The position numbers and the translations under genes were made by a program. The notes under the pieces are model-generated. The model ran no database searches. It was given only the letters and a program-made list of their open reading frames with translations, and was not told the DNA's origin. Shown one piece after another: positions 45,007-53,856 of a stretch of DNA of 64,000 nucleotides. The stretch is taken from positions 82,282 through 146,281 of the forward strand of contig NZ_JAJONF010000024.1 in assembly GCF_021462265.1 (NCBI RefSeq), given 5' to 3'. Position 1 is the first letter of the stretch. Every line of letters starts with the position of its first letter. Source of the stretch: Streptomyces shenzhenensis. GTDB taxonomy: Bacteria; Actinomycetota; Actinomycetes; Streptomycetales; Streptomycetaceae.

Positions 45007-45044
45007 AGGGCGGGGCCCCGGATCGAGATCCGGGGCCCCGCCCT
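45007..45044 (-). terminator. divIVA intrinsic terminator
   Basis: A perfect 17-bp stem, AGGGCGGGGCCCCGGAT (45007-45023) with 45028-45044, and a 4-nt loop. On the minus strand it is followed by TTTTT, a true U-tailed terminator 43 nt after the divIVA stop. It faces the ileS terminator. Confidence 0.9.
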
Positions 45045-45086
45045 GGTGAAGGCTGCCGACGCCTACGCGGTACTACGCGGCCGCCG

Positions 45087-46412
45087 TCAGTTGTCGTCCT
45101 CGTCGATGAGGAAGCCGCGCATCGGGGACGGTGCCTGGCCCATCGGGGACGGGCCCTGCGGGCGTACCGGGGCCATCGGCTGGGTCATCGCCGGCGTCAT
45201 CTGCTGCTGGCCGCCGTAGGACGGGCCGGCGGGGGACGGGGCGCCGCCCATCGACGGGTTGCCGCCGTAGGACGGGGCGCTCGCGCCGGCCGGGGCCATG
45301 GAGGGCGCCGGGGACGGCGGGAGGGAGGCCGTGGCCGGGGTGCGCGGCGGCGCCAGGGAGTCGTCGGCCTGGGTCTCCAGCTGACGCAGCTGCGACTCCA
45401 GGTACGACTTCAGACGCGTGCGGTACTCGCGCTCGAAGCCGCGCAGGTCCTCGACCTTGCGCTCCAGCGTGGCGCGCGCGGACTCCAGGGAGCCCATGGC
45501 GACGCGGTGCTTCTCCTGCGCGTCCCGCTCCAGCGCGTCGGCCTTGGCACGGGCGTCGCGCTCCAGACCCTCGGCGCGGCTGCGGGCCTCGCCGACGATC
45601 TTGTTGGCCTCGGAGCGGGCCTCGGCGATCGCCTGGTCGGCGGTCTGCTGGGCCAGCGAGAGGACACGGGCGGCGCTGTCGCCACCGGGGCCCTGACCGG
45701 GGCCGCCCATCGGACCGCCCATGGGGCCGCCCATCGGGCCACCCATCTGCTGCTGCATGGGCGGCTGGCCACCCATCGGACCCATGCCCTGACCCATCGG
45801 ACCGGGACCCTGACCCATCTGGCCCTGGCCCATCGGACCCTGGCCCATGTGGCCCTGGCCCATCGGACCCTGGCCCATCGGACCCTGGCCCATGGGACCC
45901 TGACCCATCGGACCCTGGCCCATCGGACCGGGACCCTGCGGACCGCCCTGGCCACTGGGACCGGCCGGCAGCTGCGGGGCACCGCTCGGCAGCTGCGGGG
46001 GACCACCCATGGGGCCACCCATCTGCTGCTGCGGCGGGCCCGATATGCCGGCGGGCACCGGAGCGCCGGGACCTCGCATGCCCTGCTGGGGCATTCCGCC
46101 TTGCTGAGGCATACCCTGCTGCGGCATACCCTGAGGCATTCCGCCCTGCTGAGGCATTCCGCCCTGCTGGGGCATTCCGCCCTGCTGCTGGTCCTGCGGC
46201 TCCGGAGGCTTGCGCATGTTCTGCTGGTTCTGGGCAGCAGCCCGCGTGGCCGCGGCCAGTTTGGCGCGCAGGTCCTCGTTCTCGCGGAGCAGACGCGTCA
46301 GTTCGGCTTCGACCTCATCGAGGAAGGCATCGACCTCGTCCTCGTCATAGCCTTCTCGGAGGCGGACGGTCGTGAACTGCTTGTTCCGCACGTCCTCGGG
46401 GGTCAACGGCAT
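45087..46412 (-). CDS. divIVA: Polar-growth protein DivIVA
   Basis: DivIVA organises tip extension at hyphal poles. 441 aa. Residues 1-50 are the membrane-curvature-binding domain (MPLTPEDVRNKQFTTVRLREGYDEDEVDAFLDEVE), followed by a short coiled coil to about 65. A long Gln/Gly/Pro/Met linker (about 66-245) contains GGMPQQ, GPMGQ and MGGP repeats. A second coiled coil (about 246-350, ARVLSLAQQTADQAIAEARSEANKIV) and a Pro/Ala/Ser-rich tail ending RGFLIDEDDN complete it. The ATG at 46412 has GAGGTGA upstream. Last gene of the division cluster, with its own terminator. Confidence 0.97.
   Translation of the reverse strand: MPLTPEDVRNKQFTTVRLREGYDEDEVDAFLDEVEAELTRLLRENEDLRAKLAAATRAAAQNQQNMRKPPEPQDQQQGGMPQQGGMPQQGGMPQGMPQQGMPQQGGMPQQGMRGPGAPVPAGISGPPQQQMGGPMGGPPQLPSGAPQLPAGPSGQGGPQGPGPMGQGPMGQGPMGQGPMGQGPMGQGHMGQGPMGQGQMGQGPGPMGQGMGPMGGQPPMQQQMGGPMGGPMGGPMGGPGQGPGGDSAARVLSLAQQTADQAIAEARSEANKIVGEARSRAEGLERDARAKADALERDAQEKHRVAMGSLESARATLERKVEDLRGFEREYRTRLKSYLESQLRQLETQADDSLAPPRTPATASLPPSPAPSMAPAGASAPSYGGNPSMGGAPSPAGPSYGGQQQMTPAMTQPMAPVRPQGPSPMGQAPSPMRGFLIDEDDN
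45777..45938. repeat. 15-bp tandem repeats encoding GPMGQ in divIVA
   Basis: About nine in-frame 15-bp units of the type GGACCCTGGCCCAT (plus strand) encode (G-P/H/Q-M-G-Q) in the linker of DivIVA. Variation between units is mostly silent or P to H/Q. Flanking arrays encode MGGP (about 45707-45760) and GGMPQQ (about 46078-46190). Confidence 0.9.
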
Positions 46413-46467
46413 CTCTTCACCTCAACGTAGTCGTCGGCTTCGGCAAGACGGTAGGTCACATCGCTCA

Positions 46468-46752
46468 TCACAGCCGACCAACGATCGCAATCAGGATGTA
46501 GACGATGATCATCAGTACGAAGAAGGACAGGTCGAGCGCCACGCCCCCGAGACGCAGCGGCGGGATGAACCGCCGCAGAAGCTTGAGCGGTGGATCGGTG
46601 ACAGTGTAGGTGGCCTCAAGTACGACCACCATCGCCTTGCCGGGTTGCCATGAGCGGGCGAACTGGAACACGTAGTCCATGACCAACCGGAAGATGAGCA
46701 CGATGAGGAAGCACATCAGCGCGATGTAGATCACATCCAGGAACACGCCCAT
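46468..46752 (-). CDS. YggT/YlmG-family membrane protein
   Basis: 94 aa with two membrane helices (residues about 3-24 and 72-92) separated by an amphipathic stretch with the family motif TDPPLKLLRRFIPPLRLGGVALDLS. In actinobacteria and cyanobacteria YggT/YlmG sits beside sepF and divIVA and is linked to division and osmotic tolerance. I chose the ATG at 46752 (MGVFLDVIYIAL); upstream residues lack coding character. Confidence 0.9.
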   Translation of the reverse strand: MGVFLDVIYIALMCFLIVLIFRLVMDYVFQFARSWQPGKAMVVVLEATYTVTDPPLKLLRRFIPPLRLGGVALDLSFFVLMIIVYILIAIVGRL

Positions 46753-46804
46753 GATCCGTGCTTTCCCTCTCCCCTGTTTCCGTGCCTTGTACCGGTCTTG
46801 CGTC

Positions 46805-47446
46805 TCAGCTCTGGTTGAAGAACCCGCCCTCTGCGATGCGGGCCTTGTCCTCCGCCGTGACATCGACGTTAGCAGGCGACAACAGGAACACCTTCTGCGT
46901 CACCCGTTCGATGCTGCCGTGAAGACCAAACACCAAACCGGCCGCAAAGTCGACAAGTCGCTTCGCGTCTGTGTCGTCCATCTCAGTCAGATTCATGATC
47001 ACCGGGGTGCCCTCACGGAAGTGTTCCCCGATGGTACGGGCCTCGTTGTAGGTCCGGGGGTGAAGCGTGGTGATCCGGTAAGGCTCTCGTTCCGACACGA
47101 CCTTGGGCATGATCACCGGTGCGTTCTTCTCCAGGCTCGCGCGTTCTTGTGTGATGGACGCCACGGGGGCGATGCGCGCCGGGCGTCCCGATTCCGCGGA
47201 GAGCGCGGCGGAATGCGACATCGGTTCGCGCGGGGGCGACGGGTGTACCACTCGTACCGAATCGTCCCTTTGGGACTGGTGTGCCCCGTGGGACTGGTGC
47301 GACGGCTCGTGCCGTCGATGGTCCCGCTCGGGCTCCGGGTCCAGTTCGGGCTCGAAGTCGTCATCGGGGTCGAATCCGCGGCCGTCGTACCCATCGTCCT
47401 CCACGAGGCCGAGGTAGACCGCCATCTTGCGCATCGCGCCGGCCAT
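46805..47446 (-). CDS. sepF: Cell-division protein SepF
   Basis: 213 aa. The N-terminal amphipathic membrane-targeting helix is MAGAMRKMAVYLGLVED. An acidic/His-rich linker (DPDDDFEPELDPEPERDHRRHEPSHQ) follows, then the C-terminal SepF domain (PYRITTLHPRTYNEARTIGEHFREGTPVIMNLTEMDDTDAKRLVDFAAGLVFGL). SepF tethers FtsZ filaments to the membrane, which matters here because no ftsA is present. The ATG at 47446 has GGAGG 9 nt upstream. Confidence 0.96.
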   Translation of the reverse strand: MAGAMRKMAVYLGLVEDDGYDGRGFDPDDDFEPELDPEPERDHRRHEPSHQSHGAHQSQRDDSVRVVHPSPPREPMSHSAALSAESGRPARIAPVASITQERASLEKNAPVIMPKVVSEREPYRITTLHPRTYNEARTIGEHFREGTPVIMNLTEMDDTDAKRLVDFAAGLVFGLHGSIERVTQKVFLLSPANVDVTAEDKARIAEGGFFNQS

Positions 47447-47572
47447 GCTCTGAGTCCTCCGCTCTGTGGTGGATCGGTGACGACTGCCAAGTCCCGCGAT
47501 CCACGCGGTCATTGCGCCCGCCTAAGGCGACATTGACCATATTTTCTGCTGTGGTCCGACTTCCTGGCGACG

Positions 47573-48292
47573 TTACCCGAGCCTGGGGCGGACTCCGAGT
47601 ACCGCAGTGCCGACGCGTACATGTGTCGCCCCGGCGGCCACGGCTTCCTCAAGGTCCGCACTCATCCCTGCGGAGACCATGTTCGCAGCCGGATGGGCTC
47701 GGCGCAGGTCAGTCGACAAATCCATCAACCGCTCGAACGCCGCGCGCGGGCGCCCCGCGTACTCCCCGGTGAGCGGGGCGACGGTCATGAGGCCGTCGAG
47801 CCGCAGTCCCGGCGAACCGGCGACAAGGTCGGCCAACTCTTCGATTCCGCCCGGCGCCACGCCGCCGCGCTCCCCCCTTCCGCTCGTGCCCGCGTCGAGC
47901 GCGACCTGCAGAAGACAGCCGACCTCGCGCCCGGCCCGCACCGCCTCCCTGGACAGCACGTCCACGAGCTTGGAACGATCGACGGACTGCACGAGATCCG
48001 CATAACCCACGACGGATCGCACTTTATTGGTCTGCAATTGCCCAACGAAGTGCCAACTAAGGGGCAGATCCGAGCACTCGGCAGCCTTGGGGGCCGCGTC
48101 CTGGTCGCGGTTCTCCGCGACATGGCGCACCCCGAGCCCGGACAGGATCCGCACGTCGCTCGCCGGGTAGGTCTTGGTGACCACGATCAGGGTCACCTCC
48201 TCCCGCTTGCGCCCGGCCGCCGCACAGGCGGCGGCGATGCGCTCCTCCACTTTCGCCAGGTTCGCGGCGAGTTCGGTCCTACGGTCCGTCAT
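47573..48292 (-). CDS. yggS: YggS-family PLP homeostasis protein
   Basis: 239-aa TIM-barrel PLP carrier of the YggS/PROSC family, with the PLP lysine K40 in LIVVTKTYPASD, HFVGQLQTNKVR, MTVAPLTGE and SAGMSADLEEAVAAGATHVRVGTA. It buffers pyridoxal phosphate and has no known catalytic reaction. It lies 6 nt after pgeF, in the usual ftsZ-pgeF-yggS-sepF order. Confidence 0.96.
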   Translation of the reverse strand: MTDRRTELAANLAKVEERIAAACAAAGRKREEVTLIVVTKTYPASDVRILSGLGVRHVAENRDQDAAPKAAECSDLPLSWHFVGQLQTNKVRSVVGYADLVQSVDRSKLVDVLSREAVRAGREVGCLLQVALDAGTSGRGERGGVAPGGIEELADLVAGSPGLRLDGLMTVAPLTGEYAGRPRAAFERLMDLSTDLRRAHPAANMVSAGMSADLEEAVAAGATHVRVGTAVLGVRPRLG

Positions 48293-48298
48293 GTCTCA

Positions 48299-49027
48299 TC
48301 AGTCCAGCCAAACATATCCGGCGAGCCGCCCGGTGGTGCGGTCCCGGCGGTACGAGAAGTGATCGCGCGATTCCAGCGTGCACACCGGCGACTGCGCCCG
48401 GTCGAGCACCCCGGCGCGCGCGAGTTGTGCGTGCACCCCGGCGCTCACGTCCACCGCCGGGGTGCCCCAGCCGGTCTCGGCGTGCGCCGCCGGCTCGACG
48501 GCGGCCACCTCGGCGCGCATCGTCTCCGGCACCTCGTAGCAGCGGCCGCAGACGGCGGGGCCGGTACGGGCGACGATCCGGGCCGGGTCGGCGCCGAGTC
48601 CGGTCATCGCGCGTACGGCGGCGGGCACGACCCCCGCGACCATCCCGGGCCGTCCCGCGTGGGCGGCCGCCACGATCCCGGCGACCGGGTCGGCGAGCAG
48701 CACGGGCGTGCAGTCGGCGGTGAGGACGGCGAGGGCGAGCCCCCGGCGCGCGGTGACCACCGCGTCAACCTCGGGTACCGGGCGGTCTCCCCAGGGCTCG
48801 TCCACGACGGCCACGTCGTTTCCGTGGACCTGGTTCATCCAGACCACCCGGCCGGGGTCCAGGCCGAGCGACTCGGCGGCGATCTCCCGGTTGGTCCGTA
48901 CCGCGTCGGGGTCGTCGCCGACCGCCCCGCCCAGGTTGAGCTCTTCGTACGGAGCGGCGCTCACCCCGCCCCACCTGTCGGTGAAGGCGAAGTGCGCGCC
49001 GCTCACGGTCTCGCGCTGTCCTGTCAC
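48299..49027 (-). CDS. pgeF: Peptidoglycan editing factor / multicopper laccase-domain protein
   Basis: 242 aa, YfiH/YlmD family. Metal/catalytic residues are in VHGNDVAVVD, LTADCTPVLLADP, AAHAGRPGMVAGV and PAVCGRCYEV. Family members have purine-nucleoside phosphorylase or polyphenol oxidase activity in vitro, and E. coli YfiH (PgeF) corrects misincorporated amino acids in muropeptide precursors. GTG start at 49027, 10 nt after ftsZ. Confidence 0.92.
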   Translation of the reverse strand: MTGQRETVSGAHFAFTDRWGGVSAAPYEELNLGGAVGDDPDAVRTNREIAAESLGLDPGRVVWMNQVHGNDVAVVDEPWGDRPVPEVDAVVTARRGLALAVLTADCTPVLLADPVAGIVAAAHAGRPGMVAGVVPAAVRAMTGLGADPARIVARTGPAVCGRCYEVPETMRAEVAAVEPAAHAETGWGTPAVDVSAGVHAQLARAGVLDRAQSPVCTLESRDHFSYRRDRTTGRLAGYVWLD

Positions 49028-49037
49028 GTCGTAAGGA

Positions 49038-50234
49038 TCACTTGAGGAAGTCCGGTACGTCCAGTTCCTCGGCCGCGCTGTCCGTGTACGTCCGCGACGG
49101 CGGGACCGGCGGGGCGACCGGGATGTCGGCCACCGGCTCGGGCGCCGGCTCCGGCTCCTCCTTCGGGGTCACGCTGCCGAGCGAGCCGAAGGAGGGGCGC
49201 TCGGGCTCCCGCCGGGCCGGAGCGGGCTCCTCGCGACGGGCGGAGGCCGAGGACGAGCCGAGCACGTTGTCCCGGCGGGCCGGGGGCTGGCCCCCGTCGA
49301 AACCGGCCGCGATGACGGTGACGCGGACCTCGTCACCGAGAGCGTCGTCGATGACCGCGCCGAAGATGATGTTGGCCTCGGGGTGAGCCGCCTCGCTGAC
49401 CAGCTGGGCGGCCTCGTTGATCTCGAACAGGCCGAGGTCGGAGCCGCCGGAGATGGAGAGCAGGACGCCCCGGGCGCCGTCGATGGAGGCCTCCAGGAGC
49501 GGCGAGGAGATCGCCATCTCGGCGGCGGCCACCGCGCGGTCGTCGCCACGGGCCGAGCCGATGCCCATGAGGGCCGAACCGGCTTCCGACATGACCGACT
49601 TGACGTCGGCGAAGTCGAGGTTGATCAGGCCGGGGGTGGTGATGAGGTCGGTGATGCCCTGCACACCGGAGAGCAGGACCTGGTCGGCCGACTTGAACGC
49701 GTCGAGCACCGAGACCTGGCGGTCCGAGATGGACAGCAGCCGGTCGTTGGGGATGACGATGAGGGTGTCGACCTCTTCGCGGAGTTCGGCGATGCCGTCC
49801 TCGGCCTGGTTGGCGCGGCGCCGGCCCTCGAAGGTGAACGGGCGGGTGACCACGCCGATGGTGAGGGCGCCGAGGGAGCGCGCGATGTTGGCCACGACGG
49901 GCGCGCCGCCGGTCCCGGTGCCGCCGCCTTCGCCGGCCGTCACGAAGACCATGTCGGCCCCCTTGAGGACCTCCTCGATCTCCTCGCGGTGGTCCTCGGC
50001 GGCCTTGCGGCCGACGGCCGGGTTGGCGCCGGCGCCGAGTCCCCGGGTGAGTTCACGGCCGACGTCGAGCTTGACGTCGGCGTCGCTCATCAACAGCGCC
50101 TGTGCGTCGGTGTTGATGGCGATGAACTCGACGCCCTTGAGACCGACCTCGATCATCCGGTTGATGGCATTGACACCACCGCCGCCGACACCGATGACCT
50201 TGATGACTGCGAGGTAGTTCTGCGGTGCTGCCAC
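49038..50234 (-). CDS. ftsZ: Cell-division GTPase FtsZ
   Basis: Tubulin homologue that forms the Z-ring and, in Streptomyces, sporulation Z-ladders. 398 aa. Nucleotide-binding GVGGGGVNAINRM (16-28), the tubulin signature GGGTGTG (103-109) and the T7 loop NLDFADVKSVM are intact. The variable linker (residues about 318-385) is Pro/Glu/Arg-rich, and the C-terminal peptide ends DVPDFLK, the SepF/FtsW-binding tail. GTG start at 50234 with GAGAGG 8 nt upstream. A 278-bp upstream region carries candidate regulatory sites. Confidence 0.98.
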   Translation of the reverse strand: MAAPQNYLAVIKVIGVGGGGVNAINRMIEVGLKGVEFIAINTDAQALLMSDADVKLDVGRELTRGLGAGANPAVGRKAAEDHREEIEEVLKGADMVFVTAGEGGGTGTGGAPVVANIARSLGALTIGVVTRPFTFEGRRRANQAEDGIAELREEVDTLIVIPNDRLLSISDRQVSVLDAFKSADQVLLSGVQGITDLITTPGLINLDFADVKSVMSEAGSALMGIGSARGDDRAVAAAEMAISSPLLEASIDGARGVLLSISGGSDLGLFEINEAAQLVSEAAHPEANIIFGAVIDDALGDEVRVTVIAAGFDGGQPPARRDNVLGSSSASARREEPAPARREPERPSFGSLGSVTPKEEPEPAPEPVADIPVAPPVPPSRTYTDSAAEELDVPDFLK

Positions 50235-50331
50235 GTCGAAGGCCTCTCGCCTCGAATTACGTTGCCGTCCACGTGCGGTGCCCCGCGCGGGACGGCAGAT
50301 GCCGATTGGGACGGTCCGTAGCGCCGACCCG

Positions 50332-50396
50332 AACCCTAACCCTGAAGTTTAGGGTTACCAGTGTGTCTGTTCCCTGGAGTCTTCTGAACAGGACAC
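50332..50396 (-). promoter_or_regulatory. ftsZ upstream control region with inverted GACAC motifs
   Basis: Two symmetric elements are visible. AACCCTAA (50332-50339) and TTAGGGTT (50349-50356) form an 8-bp inverted repeat. GTGTCTGTTC (50363-50372) and GAACAGGACAC (50386-50396) form an inverted repeat with a single inserted G and a 13-bp spacer. Its outer arms are GACAC, the WhiA core motif. ftsZ is a known WhiA/WhiB target in Streptomyces and has several promoters in S. coelicolor. I cannot place transcription starts from sequence. Confidence 0.55.
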
Positions 50397-50512
50397 TAAG
50401 TCGACAAGCGGCGCCCGTTCAACGAACACGCCGAACCTCCCGTTTTTCTTTTCACCCTATGTGATCAGGCATAGCGGTGCCCAACCAGGGTGCTGGCCTG
50501 CGCTGATGTACG

Positions 50513-51310
50513 TCAACTCGCCGATGACGCAGGGGCGGTGGGAACACTTACGTCGAAGTGGCGGGCACCGGAAGCGGCTTTCATGAGCGCGGTGAGCGTG
50601 CGCGCCTTCGCGGCGCCGTTCTCCGAACTGCCCCACTCGACGACCTGGCCACCGCCCAACTCCAGCGAGATGTCGTCGTAGGAACGGACCTTGAGGGTTC
50701 GGGTGTCCCGGCGGACGGCGGCCGGAAGGGCACGCGCGACCTCGACCGCTTCCCGCACCAGCCGGTCCGTGCCGAACCGGCGCAGGCTCGCGGTGGCCGA
50801 ACCCGACCGGGACAGGCTCAATTCGAGCGCCGGGACGCCTTCCGGCGCCCGAGAAACCGTGGCGAAACGGACGCCGCCCTTGTCCACTTCGATGAAGTTT
50901 CCGCCTTTTTCGATAAGCAGCACCGGCGTGCGCTCGACCACTTTCAGCCCGATTCCGTGCGGCCAGGAACGGACGACGTCCACCGCGTCAATTCGGGGCA
51001 GTTCCCGGCGCAGTCGGGCCTCGATCCCGTCGGTGTCGACGGAGACCATCGGCGCTCCGACCGGGACTCCGGCGGCCGCGAGGACCTGCCCGGGGGTCAG
51101 AACGGCCGTACCGGACACGGAGACATGACGCACCCGCAGCCACGGGGAGCCGTACAGCAGCCAGCCGGAACCGGACCCGAGGAGCACAACGGCCAGCACC
51201 AGGATGACGATCCTACGAAAGCGGCGGTTCCGCAGCCGACGGACGAGCGGCGGGCCGGACGACTCCTGCCGGCGTTCACCGCGTTCGGCGGTGGTGGTCG
51301 GTCCGGCCAC
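50513..51310 (-). CDS. ftsQ: Cell-division protein FtsQ
   Basis: Bitopic divisome protein linking FtsL/DivIC to the septum. About 265 aa: basic cytoplasmic start, one helix (IVILVLAVVLLGSGSGWLLYG), the POTRA domain (LRVRHVSVSGTAVLTPGQVLAAAGVPVGAPM), then the beta domain (VDVVRSWPHGIGLKVVERTPVLLIEKGG). GTGs at 51310 and 51319 are both possible; I chose 51310, which gives the MAGPTTTAERG start. It lies 29 nt after murG. Confidence 0.94.
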   Translation of the reverse strand: MAGPTTTAERGERRQESSGPPLVRRLRNRRFRRIVILVLAVVLLGSGSGWLLYGSPWLRVRHVSVSGTAVLTPGQVLAAAGVPVGAPMVSVDTDGIEARLRRELPRIDAVDVVRSWPHGIGLKVVERTPVLLIEKGGNFIEVDKGGVRFATVSRAPEGVPALELSLSRSGSATASLRRFGTDRLVREAVEVARALPAAVRRDTRTLKVRSYDDISLELGGGQVVEWGSSENGAAKARTLTALMKAASGARHFDVSVPTAPASSAS

Positions 51311-51339
51311 GCTACTCACTTGCCTTTCGTCATACGGTC

Positions 51340-52428
51340 CTATCGGCGTGAGGCGATCGCCTCGTACACCATGCCGACGAGCAGGTCGTCGGCGTCCCGG
51401 CGGCCGAACTCGCTTGCCGCGCGGGACATCTCGTACAGCCGGTGCGGGTCGGCGAGCACGGGCAGGACGTTCTGCTGCACCCACTCCGGGGTGAGTTCCG
51501 CGTCGTCGACCAGCAGGCCGCCGCCGGCCTTGACCACCGGCTGGGCGTTCAGCCGCTGTTCGCCGTTGCCGATGGGCAGCGGGACATAAGCGGCCGGAAG
51601 TCCGACGGCGGAGAGTTCGGCGACGGTCATCGCGCCCGCGCGGCAGAGCATCATGTCGGCCGCGGCGTACGCGAGGTCCATCCGATCCAGGTAACTTACC
51701 GGGATATAAGGGGGCATTCCCGGCATCTGGTGTACCTGCGGCAGTTCGTTCTTCGGGCCGACCGCGTGCAGGATCTGGATGCCGGCCTGCTGGAGCCAGG
51801 GCGCGACCTGCTGGACGACCTCGTTGAGGCGGCGGGCGCCCTGGGAGCCGCCCGAGACCAGCAGCGTGGGCAGGTTGGGGTCGAGGCCGAAGCGGTGGCG
51901 GGCCTCGGGACGGACGGCGGCCCGGTCCAGGGTCGCGATGGAGCGGCGCAGCGGGATGCCGATGTAGCGGGCGTCGCGCAGCTTGCTGTCCGGGGTGGAG
52001 ACGGCGACCTTGGCGGCGTACCGGGAGCCGATCTTGTTGGCGAGGCCGGGGCGGGCATTGGCCTCGTGGATCACGATCGGCACGCCGAGGCGCTTGGCCG
52101 CGAGGTAGCCGGGCAGGGCGACGTAGCCGCCGAAGCCGACGACGCAGTCCGCCTTGGTGCGCTCCAGGATCTGCTCGGCGGCCTTGATGGTGCCGCGCAG
52201 CCGGCCCGGGACGGTGATCAGTTCGGGGGTGGGCTTGCGGGGCAGCGGCACCGCCGGGATCAGTGCGAGCTCATAGCCGCGTTCCGGGACGAGCTTGGTC
52301 TCCAGACCGCGCTCTGTGCCCAGGGCCGTGATCCCCACGGTGGGGTCCTGCCTGCGCAGGGCGTCCGCGAGGGCGAGCGCGGGCTCGATGTGGCCGGCGG
52401 TCCCCCCACCAGCGAGTACGACATGCAC
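51340..52428 (-). CDS. murG: UDP-GlcNAc:lipid I N-acetylglucosaminyltransferase
   Basis: Makes lipid II from lipid I at the inner face of the membrane. 362 aa, GT-B fold: LAGGGTAGHIEPALALADAL, GFGGYVALP, IHEANARPGLANK, VSGGSQGARRLNE and MLCRAGAMTVAELSAVGLPAAYVPLPI. GTG start at 52428, 6 nt after ftsW. Confidence 0.98.
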   Translation of the reverse strand: MHVVLAGGGTAGHIEPALALADALRRQDPTVGITALGTERGLETKLVPERGYELALIPAVPLPRKPTPELITVPGRLRGTIKAAEQILERTKADCVVGFGGYVALPGYLAAKRLGVPIVIHEANARPGLANKIGSRYAAKVAVSTPDSKLRDARYIGIPLRRSIATLDRAAVRPEARHRFGLDPNLPTLLVSGGSQGARRLNEVVQQVAPWLQQAGIQILHAVGPKNELPQVHQMPGMPPYIPVSYLDRMDLAYAAADMMLCRAGAMTVAELSAVGLPAAYVPLPIGNGEQRLNAQPVVKAGGGLLVDDAELTPEWVQQNVLPVLADPHRLYEMSRAASEFGRRDADDLLVGMVYEAIASRR

Positions 52429-52434
52429 CGAAAT

Positions 52435-53790
52435 TCACCGCTCTCCGGACGAGCGCGCCGCCGAGGCACGCCGTCGCATCGTGTTCCATCTCCGAGGCCC
52501 CTGAGGGCCCCCGGCTCCCCGCTTTCTACCAAAGCGAGGTTGCCGCATCGCAAGCGCCGCCCGCGCAGCGGGCTCGTCGCGTGCGAAGGCGATCAGCAGC
52601 CCGATGGCGAACATGGTCGGCAGCAGGGCGGAGCCTCCGTAGGAGAACAGCGGGAGGGGGACGCCGGCGATCGGCAGCAGACCGAGCACCGCACCGATGT
52701 TGATCACCGCCTGAGCGGTGATCCAGGTGGTCACGCCTCCCGCGGCGTACCTCACGAAGGGGTCCTCCGTGCGTCCGGCCACGCGGATACCCGCATAGCC
52801 TAGAGCCGCGAAGAGGGCCAGCACCGACAGTGTGCCCGCCAGGCCCAGTTCCTCACCGGTGACGGCGAAGATGAAGTCGGTGTGGGCTTCAGGGAGTTGC
52901 CCCCATTTCTCCACACTCGCACCGAGCCCGGATCCGAAGAGCCCGCCGCTGGCCAGGGCGTAGATGCCATGAACGGCCTGCCAGCAGTCGGCGACGCCGG
53001 TCTTCGGCTCGGTGGCGCCGATGCAGGCGAGCCGGGCCATGCGGTTGGGGCTGGTCTTGATGAGGATCACACCGAGCACGCCCGCGATCGACAGCACCCC
53101 CGCGAACAGCCGGGTCGGCGCCCCCGCCAGCCACAGCAGGCCGAACAGGATCGCGGTGAGGATGATCGCGGTACCCATGTCGCCGCCGAGCATGATCAGG
53201 CCGAGCAGCAGGAAGCTCACCGGAACGAGCGGCACCAGCATGTGCTTCCACTGGGTCAGCAGCCGCTTCTCCTGTTTGCGCGCCATCAGGTCGGCGCCCC
53301 ACAGCACGAGGGCGAGCTTGCCGAACTCGCTGGGCTGGATCTGGAAGGAGCCGCCGAGGGAGATCCAGTTCTGGTTGCCGTTGACGGACATCCCTATCCC
53401 CGGCACCTGCACCAGCGCCATCATGAAGACGGCGCCGGCGAGGATCGGGTAGGCGAGCGCCCGGTGCAGTTTCACCGGCATGCGGGACGCCGCGAACAGC
53501 AGCGCGCCCCCGATGCAGGCGGCCAGGAACTGTTTGCGGAAGAAGAACGAGCCGGGCAGCGACATCTGCAGCGCGGTGATCTGGGAGGCCGAGTAGACCA
53601 TCACCAGACCCAGCACGATGATCAGCAGACTGCCGCCGAGGATCAGGTAGTAGGCGGTCAGCGGCCGGTCCCAGGCCCGGTGGGCCCGCGTGTGGAGCCG
53701 CCGCAGCGGGTTGTCGCGGGAGGCGCGGGGCGCGGCGGGCCGGCGGACCGCTCCCTGTACGGGCGGCCGGCCGGTGCGGCTACCGGGCAT
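52435..53790 (-). CDS. ftsW: SEDS glycosyltransferase FtsW
   Basis: Septal lipid II polymerase partnered with FtsI. 451 aa with ten membrane helices. SEDS features include ALQMSLPGSFFFRKQ, NGNQNWISLGGSFQIQPSEFGKLALVLW, the large extracytoplasmic loop with CIGATEPKTGVADCWQAVHG, LPEAHTDFIFAVTGEELG, and the C-terminal FSYGGSALLPTMFAIGLL. The ATG at 53790 has GGAGG 5 nt upstream. Confidence 0.96.
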   Translation of the reverse strand: MPGSRTGRPPVQGAVRRPAAPRASRDNPLRRLHTRAHRAWDRPLTAYYLILGGSLLIIVLGLVMVYSASQITALQMSLPGSFFFRKQFLAACIGGALLFAASRMPVKLHRALAYPILAGAVFMMALVQVPGIGMSVNGNQNWISLGGSFQIQPSEFGKLALVLWGADLMARKQEKRLLTQWKHMLVPLVPVSFLLLGLIMLGGDMGTAIILTAILFGLLWLAGAPTRLFAGVLSIAGVLGVILIKTSPNRMARLACIGATEPKTGVADCWQAVHGIYALASGGLFGSGLGASVEKWGQLPEAHTDFIFAVTGEELGLAGTLSVLALFAALGYAGIRVAGRTEDPFVRYAAGGVTTWITAQAVINIGAVLGLLPIAGVPLPLFSYGGSALLPTMFAIGLLIAFARDEPAARAALAMRQPRFGRKRGAGGPQGPRRWNTMRRRASAARSSGER

Positions 53791-53856
53791 CAACGCCTCC
53801 GCTGCACGTCGAGCGTCCCACGCGTCCCTCCCAAGGTCGCCCGGCAGGCGGCCGGG

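Noticed and set aside
45707..46190. Regular short repeats as a possible CRISPR array.
   Set aside because: They are in-frame 15-18 bp coding repeats of divIVA without unique spacers.
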